Assembly: GCA_026418715.1 (NCBI GenBank)
Contig: JAOAAV010000065.1
Coordinates: 1 to 39,809, forward strand
Source: Clostridia bacterium
GTDB taxonomy: Bacteria; Bacillota; Clostridia; UBA1381
Reading direction: 5' to 3'
Length of the DNA stretch: 39,809 nt
Under the pieces are notes generated by a model, which searched no databases, was not told the DNA's origin, and was given only the letters and a program-made list of their open reading frames with translations. Positions 1 through 7,911 of this stretch are shown in pieces (position 1 is the stretch's first letter; every line of letters starts with the position of its first letter). The position numbers and the translations under genes are program-made.

Positions 1-517
1 CAATAGTATAACTTCCGTTTTCGGCTGCCCAACTAACCGTTCCTTCCACATCGGGAGGCACCATAATTCTATGTTCAATCAGCGATGTTTCCTGCGTTTT
101 TGCAATAATAGAGCCGCCTGATACGACATCTCCCACTTTAACATCTATCGAAACATCCCATTTTTTACTCTCATCAAGAGCATTAACAGATGCGCCCCTG
201 GCTATAAAAGCACCCGACAGCTTCTCAATGTCTTTTAGCGGACGCTCAATTCCATCAAATATATTTCCCAAAATTCCAGGCGCAAGAACAACTGAAAACG
301 GCTTGCCCATAGACACAACCGGTTCATTCGGCTTCAAACCTGTCGTTTCCTCATATACCTGAATTATTGAAGCATCTTTGTCAATGCCGATAACTTCTCC
401 TATCAATTTTTCATTTCCAACCAATACGGTCTCATGCATTCTAAATTCATCGCTGCCCTTCACTTCCACGACAGGGCCATTAATTCCGAAAATATAACCG
501 TTCACCGTACCATTCAC
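1..517 (-). CDS. ntpA: V/A-type ATP synthase catalytic subunit A, N-terminal part (runs off left edge)
   Basis: This is the start of the catalytic, nucleotide-binding A subunit of the V1 head; about 172 residues are inside the window. The translation opens VNGTVNGYIFGINGPVVEVK, the usual beta-barrel start. It continues through the barrel (VLVGNEKLIGEVIGI) into the A-specific insertion (GILGNIFDGIERPL, then SLIEHRIMVPPDVEGTVSW). The P-loop lies beyond the window edge. I chose the GTG at 517 because GGCGGTG sits six bases ahead of it; an in-frame GTG at 526 is the alternative. The gene begins just after the stop of the subunit E gene and closes the H-C-I-K-F-E-A order. Subunits B and D would be expected beyond the left edge. 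The family call is secure and the exact start is less so. Confidence 0.93.
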   Translation of the reverse strand, partial: MNGTVNGYIFGINGPVVEVKGSDEFRMHETVLVGNEKLIGEVIGIDKDASIIQVYEETTGLKPNEPVVSMGKPFSVVLAPGILGNIFDGIERPLKDIEKLSGAFIARGASVNALDESKKWDVSIDVKVGDVVSGGSIIAKTQETSLIEHRIMVPPDVEGTVSWAAENGSYTI

Positions 518-545
518 ATGATTCACCGCCAATTCTAATAATCTT

Positions 546-1139
546 TCATAAGCCAAGCGCAAGCCCGCTTATTTTTAGAAAATTATGCTTCTCATCCTCC
601 AGCATTTGCTTTATAGAATAATCTGCAAATATTTTTTTATCACTGTTATACACCCTTGCTCCTCCGAGAAAGTCATCCTCGCAGACCGTATTTACAACAA
701 CGTTGTCTTTCTCTATTTCCTGCCTATACCTCGAGTCCTTTTCCGTTATATATACAATTTTGTTTCCTTCCCCAACCTCAGCGCAGGCAGATTCAATCTT
801 TTTTACAAGCCAATTCTTGTAGTCCGGAGAATCCACGTATTCATTAATCTTTTTTATGACTTCCGAGAATACTTCATTCATAATCTGTTCCCTTTTTACG
901 AGAAGCTCCTTTCTAAAGCCCATCTCAACTTTTAAAACCCGTTCATTGTTTTCTCTGCTGTATTTTGAAACCATCTTTTGAATACGCTCATACGCATCAG
1001 TTAAAAGTTCTAACTCTTTTTTATCTACAATCTCATTCTTTTTATACTCTATTTCTTCGATTACCCTGCTGCTTTGCTCTTTTGCTTCCTGCAGCACAAA
1101 GGCGGAAAAACTTGTTAATTTGTCTTCCACACTTGCCAT
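546..1139 (-). CDS. ntpE: V/A-type ATP synthase subunit E (peripheral stalk)
   Basis: Subunit E forms the peripheral stator stalk together with the G/H-type coiled coil and contacts the V1 head. The 197-residue product fits the family. It has a long charged N-terminal helix (residues about 1-100, rich in E, K and R) and a compact C-terminal domain with IVYITEKD and the GGARVYNSDKKIFADYS segment typical of E subunits. The ATG at 1139 is chosen because GGGAGG lies nine bases upstream. An in-frame TTG at 1148 would touch that ribosome binding site and is unlikely. It sits between the subunit F and A genes, and its stop lies just upstream of the subunit A start, which suggests coupled translation. 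Confidence 0.92.
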   Translation of the reverse strand: MASVEDKLTSFSAFVLQEAKEQSSRVIEEIEYKKNEIVDKKELELLTDAYERIQKMVSKYSRENNERVLKVEMGFRKELLVKREQIMNEVFSEVIKKINEYVDSPDYKNWLVKKIESACAEVGEGNKIVYITEKDSRYRQEIEKDNVVVNTVCEDDFLGGARVYNSDKKIFADYSIKQMLEDEKHNFLKISGLALGL

Positions 1140-1163
1140 AAAAAGCAACCTCCCATTCTCTCC

Positions 1164-1472
1164 CTAAAGCTTAAGTCCAATCGCCTCACGAACATGTCTG
1201 TTAATACTGTCCGCAATGTCACGGCTGCCGTGACGATCCGGTATTTCCACAATCAACGGAGTAGGCAATTTCAATTTGAGTTCCCTTATATATTCAGGGA
1301 CAAGCTTGCCAAGTTTCTCAGTCAAAAGCACTATTCCCACGTCAGAACGTTTTACCACAGCCTGAAGCTCGCGCTCCACTTCTTCAGCCGTATGCACTAC
1401 ACAGCCTTCCACGCCCGCAAGTCTCATTCCTATTTGCGTGTCCACGTTATCACTGATTAAATACATTTTCAT
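1164..1472 (-). CDS. ntpG: V/A-type ATP synthase subunit F (central stalk)
   Basis: Subunit F is a small Rossmann-like protein of the rotor stalk that associates with subunit D and regulates ATPase activity. The 102-residue product begins MKMYLISDNVDTQIGMRLAG and contains DVGIVLLTEKLGKLVPEYI and PLIVEIPDRHGS, matching the family's beta-alpha pattern and its ITE/LTE and EIP motifs. The ATG at 1472 follows GAGG by nine bases; the reading frame is open further upstream but without a ribosome binding site. The name ntpG follows the Enterococcus convention, in which the F-type subunit is NtpG. It lies about 20 bases after the K gene stop, within the same operon. Confidence 0.92.
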   Translation of the reverse strand: MKMYLISDNVDTQIGMRLAGVEGCVVHTAEEVERELQAVVKRSDVGIVLLTEKLGKLVPEYIRELKLKLPTPLIVEIPDRHGSRDIADSINRHVREAIGLKL

Positions 1473-1492
1473 GATTTTCAACCTCAAAAATT

Positions 1493-1909
1493 TTATGCAA
1501 ACATGATTAGGAAAGAAATAATCAAGCCGTAAAGCGCAATACCTTCCGCCAAAGCAACGAAAATAAGAGTTTTTCCCATAATTTTTTCATTTTCACTCAT
1601 AGCACCAATTGCCGCACTTGCAGAGGATGCCACCGCAACACCGCCGCCTATGCCCGACAAACCCGTAGCAAGCGCAGCCCCTATAAATTTAAGCCCGTCA
1701 CCAACAGCTGCTCCTGAAGGTTCCGCCGCCGCCATAGCCGAAATTCCTCCGCCAAGCAGCATGATTGTACCAAGGCATAAAAAGCTGAAAAAACTTATAA
1801 TATTCATCATCAGGCATTGCTTTGCGTTTCTTTTACCCGTAACATAGAACAAGGTGATCGGAGCAATAATGCTCATAGCAATTAATACGAAAAGAATATT
1901 CATTAACAT
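1493..1909 (-). CDS. ntpK: V/A-type ATP synthase subunit K (membrane rotor c-ring)
   Basis: Subunit K is the proteolipid of the ion-translocating rotor ring. The 138-residue product has four hydrophobic segments (about residues 2-22, 35-60, 74-104 and 111-137). The last two form the classic c-ring hairpin: a glycine/alanine-rich helix (GAALATGLSGIGGGVAVASS), a polar loop (SENEK), and a helix carrying the single ion-binding glutamate E122 in FVALAEGIALYGL. The first hairpin has no membrane carboxylate, so each protomer offers one ion site. The ATG at 1909 is chosen from three close in-frame ATGs (1915, 1909, 1903) because AAAGGG lies eight bases upstream. Sodium or proton specificity cannot be decided from what I can see. 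Confidence 0.93.
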   Translation of the reverse strand: MLMNILFVLIAMSIIAPITLFYVTGKRNAKQCLMMNIISFFSFLCLGTIMLLGGGISAMAAAEPSGAAVGDGLKFIGAALATGLSGIGGGVAVASSASAAIGAMSENEKIMGKTLIFVALAEGIALYGLIISFLIMFA

Positions 1910-1937
1910 AATCATAACCCTTTCTTACAATTATTTT

Positions 1938-3824
1938 TTATTCATCAGCCAACTTTACAAATTCTCTGCCTCCGCCTTCAAAATATCTGCTGAACATTTC
2001 ATAATATTCAAGCCTTAAAACCTGAATTCCCACAATCAGGCCTTCAAGACCCATCACAACAATATTTCCTATTATCCTTACAACAATATTCCCGACAAAA
2101 CCCGCTTTTTGCGCAAGCACACCCACAACCAGCATCATTCCAACGTGTATAATTGCAAATGCACCAACACGAAGGAAAGATATCGTATTAGTGACAAAAC
2201 TTAATAAAACATCAAACATTTCAAAAAAGCTTTCCACGAAAAACATACCGTTTTCCGGCATCCAATCTTTTCTCCTACTTACCAGCTTTGAAAGCGGCTC
2301 TTGCATAAACATCAGCAAGAATGTCACCAAAAGCACAAATGCCGTCGTCTGTGCTGATATGCTTTTGTGCAGGAGCTCCGCACCGACAATACTAATCAGC
2401 GTACAGTAAAAGACTATACCCGCAACTCCGTTATGGCTGAAAAGGAACCGTCCCCAATTTTTTGTTTTGATTGCATTTGCCATATTCATCAGCATACAAA
2501 AAATAATCACGACTATACCCATCATTACGGTACTCATAAGCATGAACCCAATTTTCTCCATGGGTTCTATAATCCTGATATGCTCAAGCAGCGTTTCATT
2601 TCCAAATACACTCCCATAAACAAAACCGAAAATCGTGCCGGACACCCCGACATTAGAAATAATAGCGGCAAGATCCTTCTTTGTCTTTTTGTATATCAAA
2701 AAACCTGCTATCGCAAATATGGCGCTTTGTCCCACGTCCCCAAACATAATGCCGAACAATAGTATATAGGTTACCGCAAGTATCGGTGTTGGATCAATTT
2801 CTCCGTAAGAGGGCAGACCATACATCCTCACAAAAAATTCAAACGGTTTGAATATCTTTGCATTTTTAAGCTTTGTTGGCGGGCGGATAAATTCCACTTG
2901 TTCGGGCTCTTCTAAAATTATCAACACTTCGTCGTCTTTTTCAGCCTTTCTCGACAGGGTTTCAGCGTCCTTTTTTGACATCCAGCCCACGATATAGAAA
3001 AATTCTTTCGTATGTGCCGCCTTTTTTTGAACCTCGCATAAATAAGCATGCTTCTTTGCCATATTGTAAACATCAGAAAGGCTGTCATAATCTTCAGATA
3101 CTGCAGTTTTTATCTTTTCTTGCTCCTCTTGTATTTGTCGCCTAAACTCAGCATTTTCCGCTGTCAGCATATCGTATGAATGCTTTGGAGTACCTGAAAT
3201 TTTATCCGGCAATAGAATTCTTTCAAAATATAACGACGCAAAAACCGCATTAACTCGTTCTTTGAACGCTGTGGGCATAAAGTAAAAGCCCCAGATATCC
3301 GTTTCATCTTCTTTTGTTTGTACAAATATGGCATCCAAACCGCCAAGATATGTTTTCAGCGTTTTATAACTGCTTTTAGGCATTCTGCCAAATCGGAAAT
3401 TCAAAAACTCAAATTTAAACAGCTTTGATAAATCAACATCAACACCAAGCATTGTTTGCAATTGTTTGATAATTAGCTCATTTTCACTGATTTTCTTTTC
3501 AAGCTCCGCTACCTGCACTCTGCTTTTTTGAATTTTCTCATTAATACGTCCGATAAGTTCAAACATATCCCCCTTAGAAAAACTGCCAACACCGCTTTTT
3601 TTAGGTTGCAAACCCGCAAGCGTTAAAATATCCGAAATACTTTTTACAATTATAGAATATTCCGTATCCTCATTATAAGGATAAAGACGCTTGTTGCTTT
3701 TATCAAGCACCATTAAAGCATTTTCAAGATGAACCTCACGTCCCTCCACATATTCAGAAACGACCCTTTCGAAGGCATCAAGCTTTCCCGCAATGGTGAC
3801 AGCCTTCATTTTTAAAATAGACAT
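1938..3824 (-). CDS. ntpI: V/A-type ATP synthase subunit I (membrane stator, a-subunit equivalent)
   Basis: Subunit I is the large membrane stator that carries the ion half-channels and links the peripheral stalks to the rotor ring. The 628-residue length is normal. The N-terminal half (about 1-340) is cytoplasmic, with a coiled coil near residues 88-125 and 220-270. The C-terminal half has seven or eight membrane segments. The conserved channel arginine is R552 in ISFLRVGAFAIIHVGM, and the C-terminal signature QVLRLEYYEMFSRYFEGGG is present. The ATG at 3824 is preceded by GGGGGGAG. It follows subunit C with a short gap and precedes subunit K by 28 bases. The assignment is secure. Confidence 0.96.
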   Translation of the reverse strand: MSILKMKAVTIAGKLDAFERVVSEYVEGREVHLENALMVLDKSNKRLYPYNEDTEYSIIVKSISDILTLAGLQPKKSGVGSFSKGDMFELIGRINEKIQKSRVQVAELEKKISENELIIKQLQTMLGVDVDLSKLFKFEFLNFRFGRMPKSSYKTLKTYLGGLDAIFVQTKEDETDIWGFYFMPTAFKERVNAVFASLYFERILLPDKISGTPKHSYDMLTAENAEFRRQIQEEQEKIKTAVSEDYDSLSDVYNMAKKHAYLCEVQKKAAHTKEFFYIVGWMSKKDAETLSRKAEKDDEVLIILEEPEQVEFIRPPTKLKNAKIFKPFEFFVRMYGLPSYGEIDPTPILAVTYILLFGIMFGDVGQSAIFAIAGFLIYKKTKKDLAAIISNVGVSGTIFGFVYGSVFGNETLLEHIRIIEPMEKIGFMLMSTVMMGIVVIIFCMLMNMANAIKTKNWGRFLFSHNGVAGIVFYCTLISIVGAELLHKSISAQTTAFVLLVTFLLMFMQEPLSKLVSRRKDWMPENGMFFVESFFEMFDVLLSFVTNTISFLRVGAFAIIHVGMMLVVGVLAQKAGFVGNIVVRIIGNIVVMGLEGLIVGIQVLRLEYYEMFSRYFEGGGREFVKLADE

Positions 3825-3840
3825 CGTCTCCCCCCTCTAT

Positions 3841-4878
3841 CTATAAAATAAGCAGTTCGCTGATTGAATCGGTGTCAAGACCATATCGTATTCCCTCTAT
3901 AATCGTCTTTATATTTTCTATTTCATTTTCCTTTATATGAAAATATGCAAAGACTGCCGCAACTGACCCCGGCGACATAAGAAATACCTTTCTTGCCGTC
4001 TTGTACAAAACCTTTTTATAATTTATCTCTATGAAAATGCCTTTTTCAACATCGTCAAATAAAGCCTTATACCTCGTCTTTGAAACTATTTTTATAATAT
4101 CATCAATATTTTCCGATTCCACCATCCTTGATATATCCTCACGCAAAAGCTTATATCGAACGGGTATCAAATAGGTATAGATAATCTCATTCGGAGTTTG
4201 ATAATATTTTTTGCTTCGATAAATCCAAAGTATGTTGAGCAAGTCAATGATTGTTCCAAGATAAAATTCAAGCATCTCTTTTTCTTTTTTTAAAGCATAT
4301 TTTTCTACGATATTCCAAAGCCTGTTATAATAAAAACTGTCAAGCATCATAATTGCAGTAAACAAATCTACCTTTACATCGCCGGCACGCTTTAAAACCC
4401 GATAATAGTCCGTATCCTGACAAGCATCAAGAAATGAGGAAAAATCTCTCGCCTGTGTTATTCTATCAAGATTTAAACGGCTATGCTCCCTGAAAAATGG
4501 AGAAATCCAGTTCTCCAAAGGGATTTCCTGTTCAGTTTCACGACTGAAGATATACCGCAAACAGTGCTTTATAAACTCCACCTCTTCACGAATTAAAAAA
4601 TATTGCAGCAGCTTGCGGTCATAAAGACCCATGAATTTATATATTCTTTTATATTCCTCTTTCGCTTTTGTTTCGACAAACAGCTCAAGCTCTCCTCTGT
4701 GTATTTCCGACTCATTAATATCGTGCAAAATGCCGGAATAACCAGTGTAATTTTTTAAATATCCGCATACTTCTCCCACACTTTTTTTAGACATCATTTC
4801 TTTATAATCTTGCTCCGTCAAAGACAGCGCACCCATAGCTTTAAGCTTTGCAAAAACCGCAGGACTCCGAAAAGCCAT
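3841..4878 (-). CDS. ntpC: V/A-type ATP synthase subunit C (rotor-stalk socket)
   Basis: Subunit C (V-ATPase subunit d / AC39 family) is the funnel-shaped socket that couples the central stalk to the K ring. The product is 345 residues from the chosen start, the usual length, and is largely helical. It starts MAFRSPAVFAKLKAMGALSL and has the three-fold helical layout of the family, with segments such as LLQYFLIREEVEFIKHCLR and LDIDSISELLIL-like helices at the end. The ATG at 4878 has AAGG about ten bases upstream. The in-frame ATG at 4902 has no convincing ribosome binding site. The gene lies between the H-type coiled-coil gene and subunit I. Confidence 0.9.
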   Translation of the reverse strand: MAFRSPAVFAKLKAMGALSLTEQDYKEMMSKKSVGEVCGYLKNYTGYSGILHDINESEIHRGELELFVETKAKEEYKRIYKFMGLYDRKLLQYFLIREEVEFIKHCLRYIFSRETEQEIPLENWISPFFREHSRLNLDRITQARDFSSFLDACQDTDYYRVLKRAGDVKVDLFTAIMMLDSFYYNRLWNIVEKYALKKEKEMLEFYLGTIIDLLNILWIYRSKKYYQTPNEIIYTYLIPVRYKLLREDISRMVESENIDDIIKIVSKTRYKALFDDVEKGIFIEINYKKVLYKTARKVFLMSPGSVAAVFAYFHIKENEIENIKTIIEGIRYGLDTDSISELLIL

Positions 4879-4912
4879 ATACTCACAACCTTTTTTAATC
4901 ATTTGAGGCGAA

Positions 4913-5224
4913 CTAATTGTTTATAATATTATTAAAAATCTGCTCAACCCAAATATTCTTATTTTGATTGTATTTTTCCTCCATATTTTTAAGTTCCCGC
5001 TCAAAATTTATTTTTGCAGACTCAATTTTCTCGTCCGCAATATCCTGCTCAAGCTGCCTGATTTTTTGCTCTTTTGCTTGGACTTTATCTTCAATGTTTT
5101 TTTGCTTTTCGTCAACAATCTGACGGATTGTTTCATCCAAAGCAGCCTGCCTTGTTCTTGCCTCATTCATCACTTCCTGAGCCATATCCTCAATAGCAAT
5201 AATTTGCTCTATAAGCTTATTCAT
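4913..5224 (-). CDS. V/A-type ATP synthase subunit G/H-like coiled-coil protein (peripheral stalk)
   Basis: This is a 103-residue, highly charged protein that is almost entirely one predicted coiled coil (heptad-like pattern from about residue 10 to 90, rich in E, K, Q and I). It resembles the small G/H subunit (AhaH/NtpF type) that pairs with subunit E in the peripheral stalk. Sequence similarity in this family is weak, so the call rests on the coiled coil, the size and the position as first gene of the V-type ATPase set. The ATG at 5224 follows AAAGGAAG at a normal distance. No promoter was evident in the 67-base gap to the upstream UPF0210 gene, so co-transcription with it is possible. Confidence 0.75.
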   Translation of the reverse strand: MNKLIEQIIAIEDMAQEVMNEARTRQAALDETIRQIVDEKQKNIEDKVQAKEQKIRQLEQDIADEKIESAKINFERELKNMEEKYNQNKNIWVEQIFNNIINN

Positions 5225-5291
5225 AAAATCAGCACTTCCTTTGAAGCATAATTGTTTGAGTCTCTATTTTTAATAAAACGCTTTTATATTG

Positions 5292-6659
5292 CTAATTTTT
5301 TAGGCTTTGTATCGGTGCGGGTATCCTTCCTCCCCTTTTTGCGAAAATCTCACTCGAATATTTGCTTACAGGCATAACCGGTCCGCTCCCTAAAAGGCCT
5401 CCGAACTCTACCACATCGCCTACTTGTTTCCCAGGTGCAGGAATAATCCTTACCGCCGTAGTTTTAGTGTTTACGACTCCGATTGCGGCTTCATCCGCAA
5501 TAATCGCCGAAATGGTCGAAGCGGGGGTATCCCCCGGCACCACAATCATATCCAATCCCACGGAGCACACACACGTCATCGCCTCAAGCTTTTCAATAGA
5601 CAATGCCCCGCATTTTACCGCATCAATCATCCCAGCATCCTCACTTACAGGAATAAATGCACCTGATAAACCGCCTACATAAGAGGAAGCCATAACACCA
5701 CCCTTTTTCACCGCATCATTTAAAAGGGCAAGCGCTGCCGTTGTACCGTGGGCACCGCATTTTTCAAGCCCCATTTCTTCCAATATATGCGCAACACTAT
5801 CACCCACCGCAGGAGTGGGAGCAAGTGACAAATCAACTATTCCAAAAGGCACATTAAGGCGCCTCGAAGCCTCCTGTGCAACCAACTGCCCCATTCTGGT
5901 AATCTTAAAGGCAGTTTTTTTGATAGTTTCTGCAACCACCCCAAAAGGCTCTCCTTTTACTTTTTCAAGCGCACACTTCACAACGCCCGGTCCTGACACA
6001 CCCACATTAATCACACAGTCGCCTTCACCCTCGCCGTGAAAAGCTCCAGCCATAAATGGATTGTCCTCCACCGCATTTGCAAAAACCACAAGCTTTGCAC
6101 AAGCAAAACCGCCTGATTGCGCCGTAAGACCCGCCGCTTTTTTGATAACTTCTCCCATTATTGCAACGGCATCCATATTAATGCCCGCTCTGGTTGTCGC
6201 AACGTTAACGCTTGAACATACCTTTTCCGTCGCCGCAAGCGCCTCGGGAATAGACTCAATCAAAAGCCTCTCCCCCTTTGTCATACCCTTATGCACAAGC
6301 GCACTGAACCCGCCTATAAAATTCACACCTGTTTTTTCTGCAGCTTTATCCAATGTTTTTGCGAATTTTACGCACTTTTCCACCGTCGGATTTTCAAGAA
6401 CATCAACCAGCCCTGCAATGGGAGTCACTGAAATACGCTTATTTATAATAGGAATCCCATATTGATTTTCTATGTCTTCTCCCACTTTGACCAAATTCTC
6501 GGCATAAGAGGTGATTTTACTATAAATCTTTTCGCAGGCTTTATCTATATCAGTATCTGCACAATCTTTCAAGGATATACCCATTGTTATAGTTCTTATG
6601 TCAAGGTTTTCCTTGTCTATCATATTTACGGTTTCAATAATTTCAAAAGCATTAAGCAT
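5292..6659 (-). CDS. UPF0210 / DUF711 (PFL family) protein
   Basis: A 455-residue cytoplasmic protein of the UPF0210 (DUF711) family. The family has a glycyl-radical/pyruvate formate-lyase-like barrel fold and is often labelled 'PFL family', but it lacks the glycyl radical motif and its activity is unknown. Visible family hallmarks are the start ([16 protein letters not shown]), the segments [12 protein letters not shown] and [20 protein letters not shown], and the C-terminal [14 protein letters not shown]. The ATG at 6659 follows GGAG by eight bases. The upstream neighbour (23 bases away) is an ACT-domain protein; this pair is widely conserved together in bacteria. That suggests the ACT protein senses a small ligand for this partner, which is inference. 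Confidence 0.93.
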   Translation of the reverse strand: MLNAFEIIETVNMIDKENLDIRTITMGISLKDCADTDIDKACEKIYSKITSYAENLVKVGEDIENQYGIPIINKRISVTPIAGLVDVLENPTVEKCVKFAKTLDKAAEKTGVNFIGGFSALVHKGMTKGERLLIESIPEALAATEKVCSSVNVATTRAGINMDAVAIMGEVIKKAAGLTAQSGGFACAKLVVFANAVEDNPFMAGAFHGEGEGDCVINVGVSGPGVVKCALEKVKGEPFGVVAETIKKTAFKITRMGQLVAQEASRRLNVPFGIVDLSLAPTPAVGDSVAHILEEMGLEKCGAHGTTAALALLNDAVKKGGVMASSYVGGLSGAFIPVSEDAGMIDAVKCGALSIEKLEAMTCVCSVGLDMIVVPGDTPASTISAIIADEAAIGVVNTKTTAVRIIPAPGKQVGDVVEFGGLLGSGPVMPVSKYSSEIFAKRGGRIPAPIQSLKN

Positions 6660-6681
6660 TATATTTTCTCCTCAATACTGT

Positions 6682-6951
6682 TTATATTCTATGCATAGAA
6701 TGAAACAATTCCTCATTTTGAATGTGAATGGAAAGTCCCATATTTTTTTCTATATCTTGAAGCTCACTGGATATTTTTTTTATGTCTGCCGTTATTTTTG
6801 ACATATCAACAAGCATAATCATGGTAAACATATCCTGCATGATAGTCTGTGAAATATCCAATATATTTACTCCGTTTTCGGATAAAACCTTGCTCACATT
6901 GGCAATAATGCCAACCTTGTCTTTGCCCACAACCGTAATAACCGCTCTCAT
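6682..6951 (-). CDS. ACT domain-containing protein (UPF0237 family)
   Basis: An 89-residue protein made of one ACT domain (about residues 3-75) with a short C-terminal tail. It starts MRAVITVVGKDKVGIIANVS, whose GKDKVGI motif forms the ligand-binding loop of ACT domains, and continues VNILDISQTIMQDMFTMIML. ACT domains usually bind amino acids and regulate partner proteins. The ATG at 6951 has GAGG nine bases upstream; an in-frame TTG at 6966 is only two bases from an AAAGG and is rejected. The gene precedes the UPF0210 gene by 22 bases, a conserved pairing. The ligand is unknown. Confidence 0.92.
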   Translation of the reverse strand: MRAVITVVGKDKVGIIANVSKVLSENGVNILDISQTIMQDMFTMIMLVDMSKITADIKKISSELQDIEKNMGLSIHIQNEELFHSMHRI

Positions 6952-6983
6952 TTTCCAATTCCTCAATTCCTTTATAATATTTT

Positions 6984-7012
6984 ATAATAATACTATTTGA
7001 AAAAAAATCCAA
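6984..7012 (-). promoter_or_regulatory. Candidate sigma-A promoter for ACT-UPF0210 (and possibly the V-ATPase operon)
   Basis: On the minus strand TTGGAT (7012-7007) and TATTAT (6989-6984) are separated by 17 bases, about 33 bases before the ACT gene start. The region is very AT-rich, so a chance match is possible. It is the only plausible promoter I found upstream of this group of genes. Confidence 0.35.
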
Positions 7013-7109
7013 TCCTAATATAAGCTGTAATAACGAAATAACTTTATATATACTCAATTTTCCACCTAAATACTCAATATTTCTTTATTGTCCTTCGTTT
7101 ATCTTAAAT

Positions 7110-7853
7110 TCACATCTTTTCTCTCTGCCGCAAAATCTCGTACATCAACACTCCTGCGGCTACCGATGCGTTTAAAGAAGCAATTTCTCCGAACATAGGG
7201 ATTTTAACTATAAAGTCGCACTTTTCCTTAACCAGTCTTCCGATTCCTTCTCCTTCGCTTCCGATTACAAGTCCTATTGCACCTGAAAGATTTACATTGT
7301 ACATCAGTTCTCCGTCCATATCCGCAGCCGCAATCCAAATTCCCCTTTGTTTTAAATCATCAATGGTCCTTGCAATATTTGTAACTCTTGCAACCGGAGT
7401 GTACTCCACCGCTCCTGCAGATGTTTTGGCAACCGTAGAACCCAGTCCCGCACTGTTGCGCTTTGGAATGATAACACCGTGTGCACCGACGCAATTTGCA
7501 CTTCTCAAAATGGAACCCAGATTATGAGGATCCGTAATTTTATCGCATATAATGATAAACGGCGCTTCTCCCCTTTTGTCGGCTCTATTTAGAATATCAT
7601 CGACAGAAGCATATTGGCAAACCGCAGCGACAGCAATGACACCTTGATGATTTCCTGTTTGACTTATAGAATCGAGCTTATTTTTTTCAACCTCCTGAAT
7701 GATAATTCCCATCTCTTTTGCCTTTTTGACAATGGACAAGATAGAACCTTCCCTGCCGCCTTTTTTTATCATAATCTTATCAATTTCACGACCCGCTTTA
7801 AGCGCCTCCATAACAGGATTTCTGCCTTCAATCTTATCGTTTGTGTTATCCAT
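7110..7853 (-). CDS. rlmB: 23S rRNA (guanosine-2'-O)-methyltransferase RlmB (SpoU/TrmH family)
   Basis: This SPOUT-class methyltransferase transfers a methyl group from S-adenosylmethionine to a guanosine ribose in 23S rRNA (G2251 in E. coli). The 247-residue product begins with the small RNA-binding substrate domain (about 1-80, EGRNPVMEALKAG). The knotted catalytic domain follows with its three motifs: DPHNLGSILRSANCVGAHGV, GLVIGSEGEGIGRLV and IPMFGEIASLNASVAAGVLM. Related TrmH-family enzymes can act on other targets, so the exact nucleotide is inferred. The ATG at 7853 follows GGGGAG. The gene is 58 bases after lysC, with a hairpin between them. Confidence 0.9.
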   Translation of the reverse strand: MDNTNDKIEGRNPVMEALKAGREIDKIMIKKGGREGSILSIVKKAKEMGIIIQEVEKNKLDSISQTGNHQGVIAVAAVCQYASVDDILNRADKRGEAPFIIICDKITDPHNLGSILRSANCVGAHGVIIPKRNSAGLGSTVAKTSAGAVEYTPVARVTNIARTIDDLKQRGIWIAAADMDGELMYNVNLSGAIGLVIGSEGEGIGRLVKEKCDFIVKIPMFGEIASLNASVAAGVLMYEILRQREKM

Positions 7854-7882
7854 ATGTCTCCCCTTTTCTCATGCAACATAGG

Positions 7883-7907
7883 AAGGGATGCCAAAACGAC
7901 ATCCCTT
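7883..7907. other. Intercistronic hairpin between lysC and rlmB
   Basis: AAGGGATG (7883-7890) and CATCCCTT (7900-7907) form an 8-bp stem with a 9-base loop, just after the lysC stop. No U-rich tract follows on the minus strand, so it is not a convincing terminator. It may stabilise or partly attenuate the message before rlmB. Confidence 0.4.
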
Positions 7908-7911
7908 GTTA

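Noticed and set aside
5362-6465. Several plus-strand frames opposite the UPF0210 gene
   Set aside because: The minus-strand protein is a clear family match over its full length; the opposite frames are by-products of its codon use.
5292-6659. Pyruvate formate-lyase activity for the 'PFL family' protein
   Set aside because: The glycyl-radical motif and active-site cysteines of pyruvate formate-lyase are not present; it is UPF0210/DUF711.
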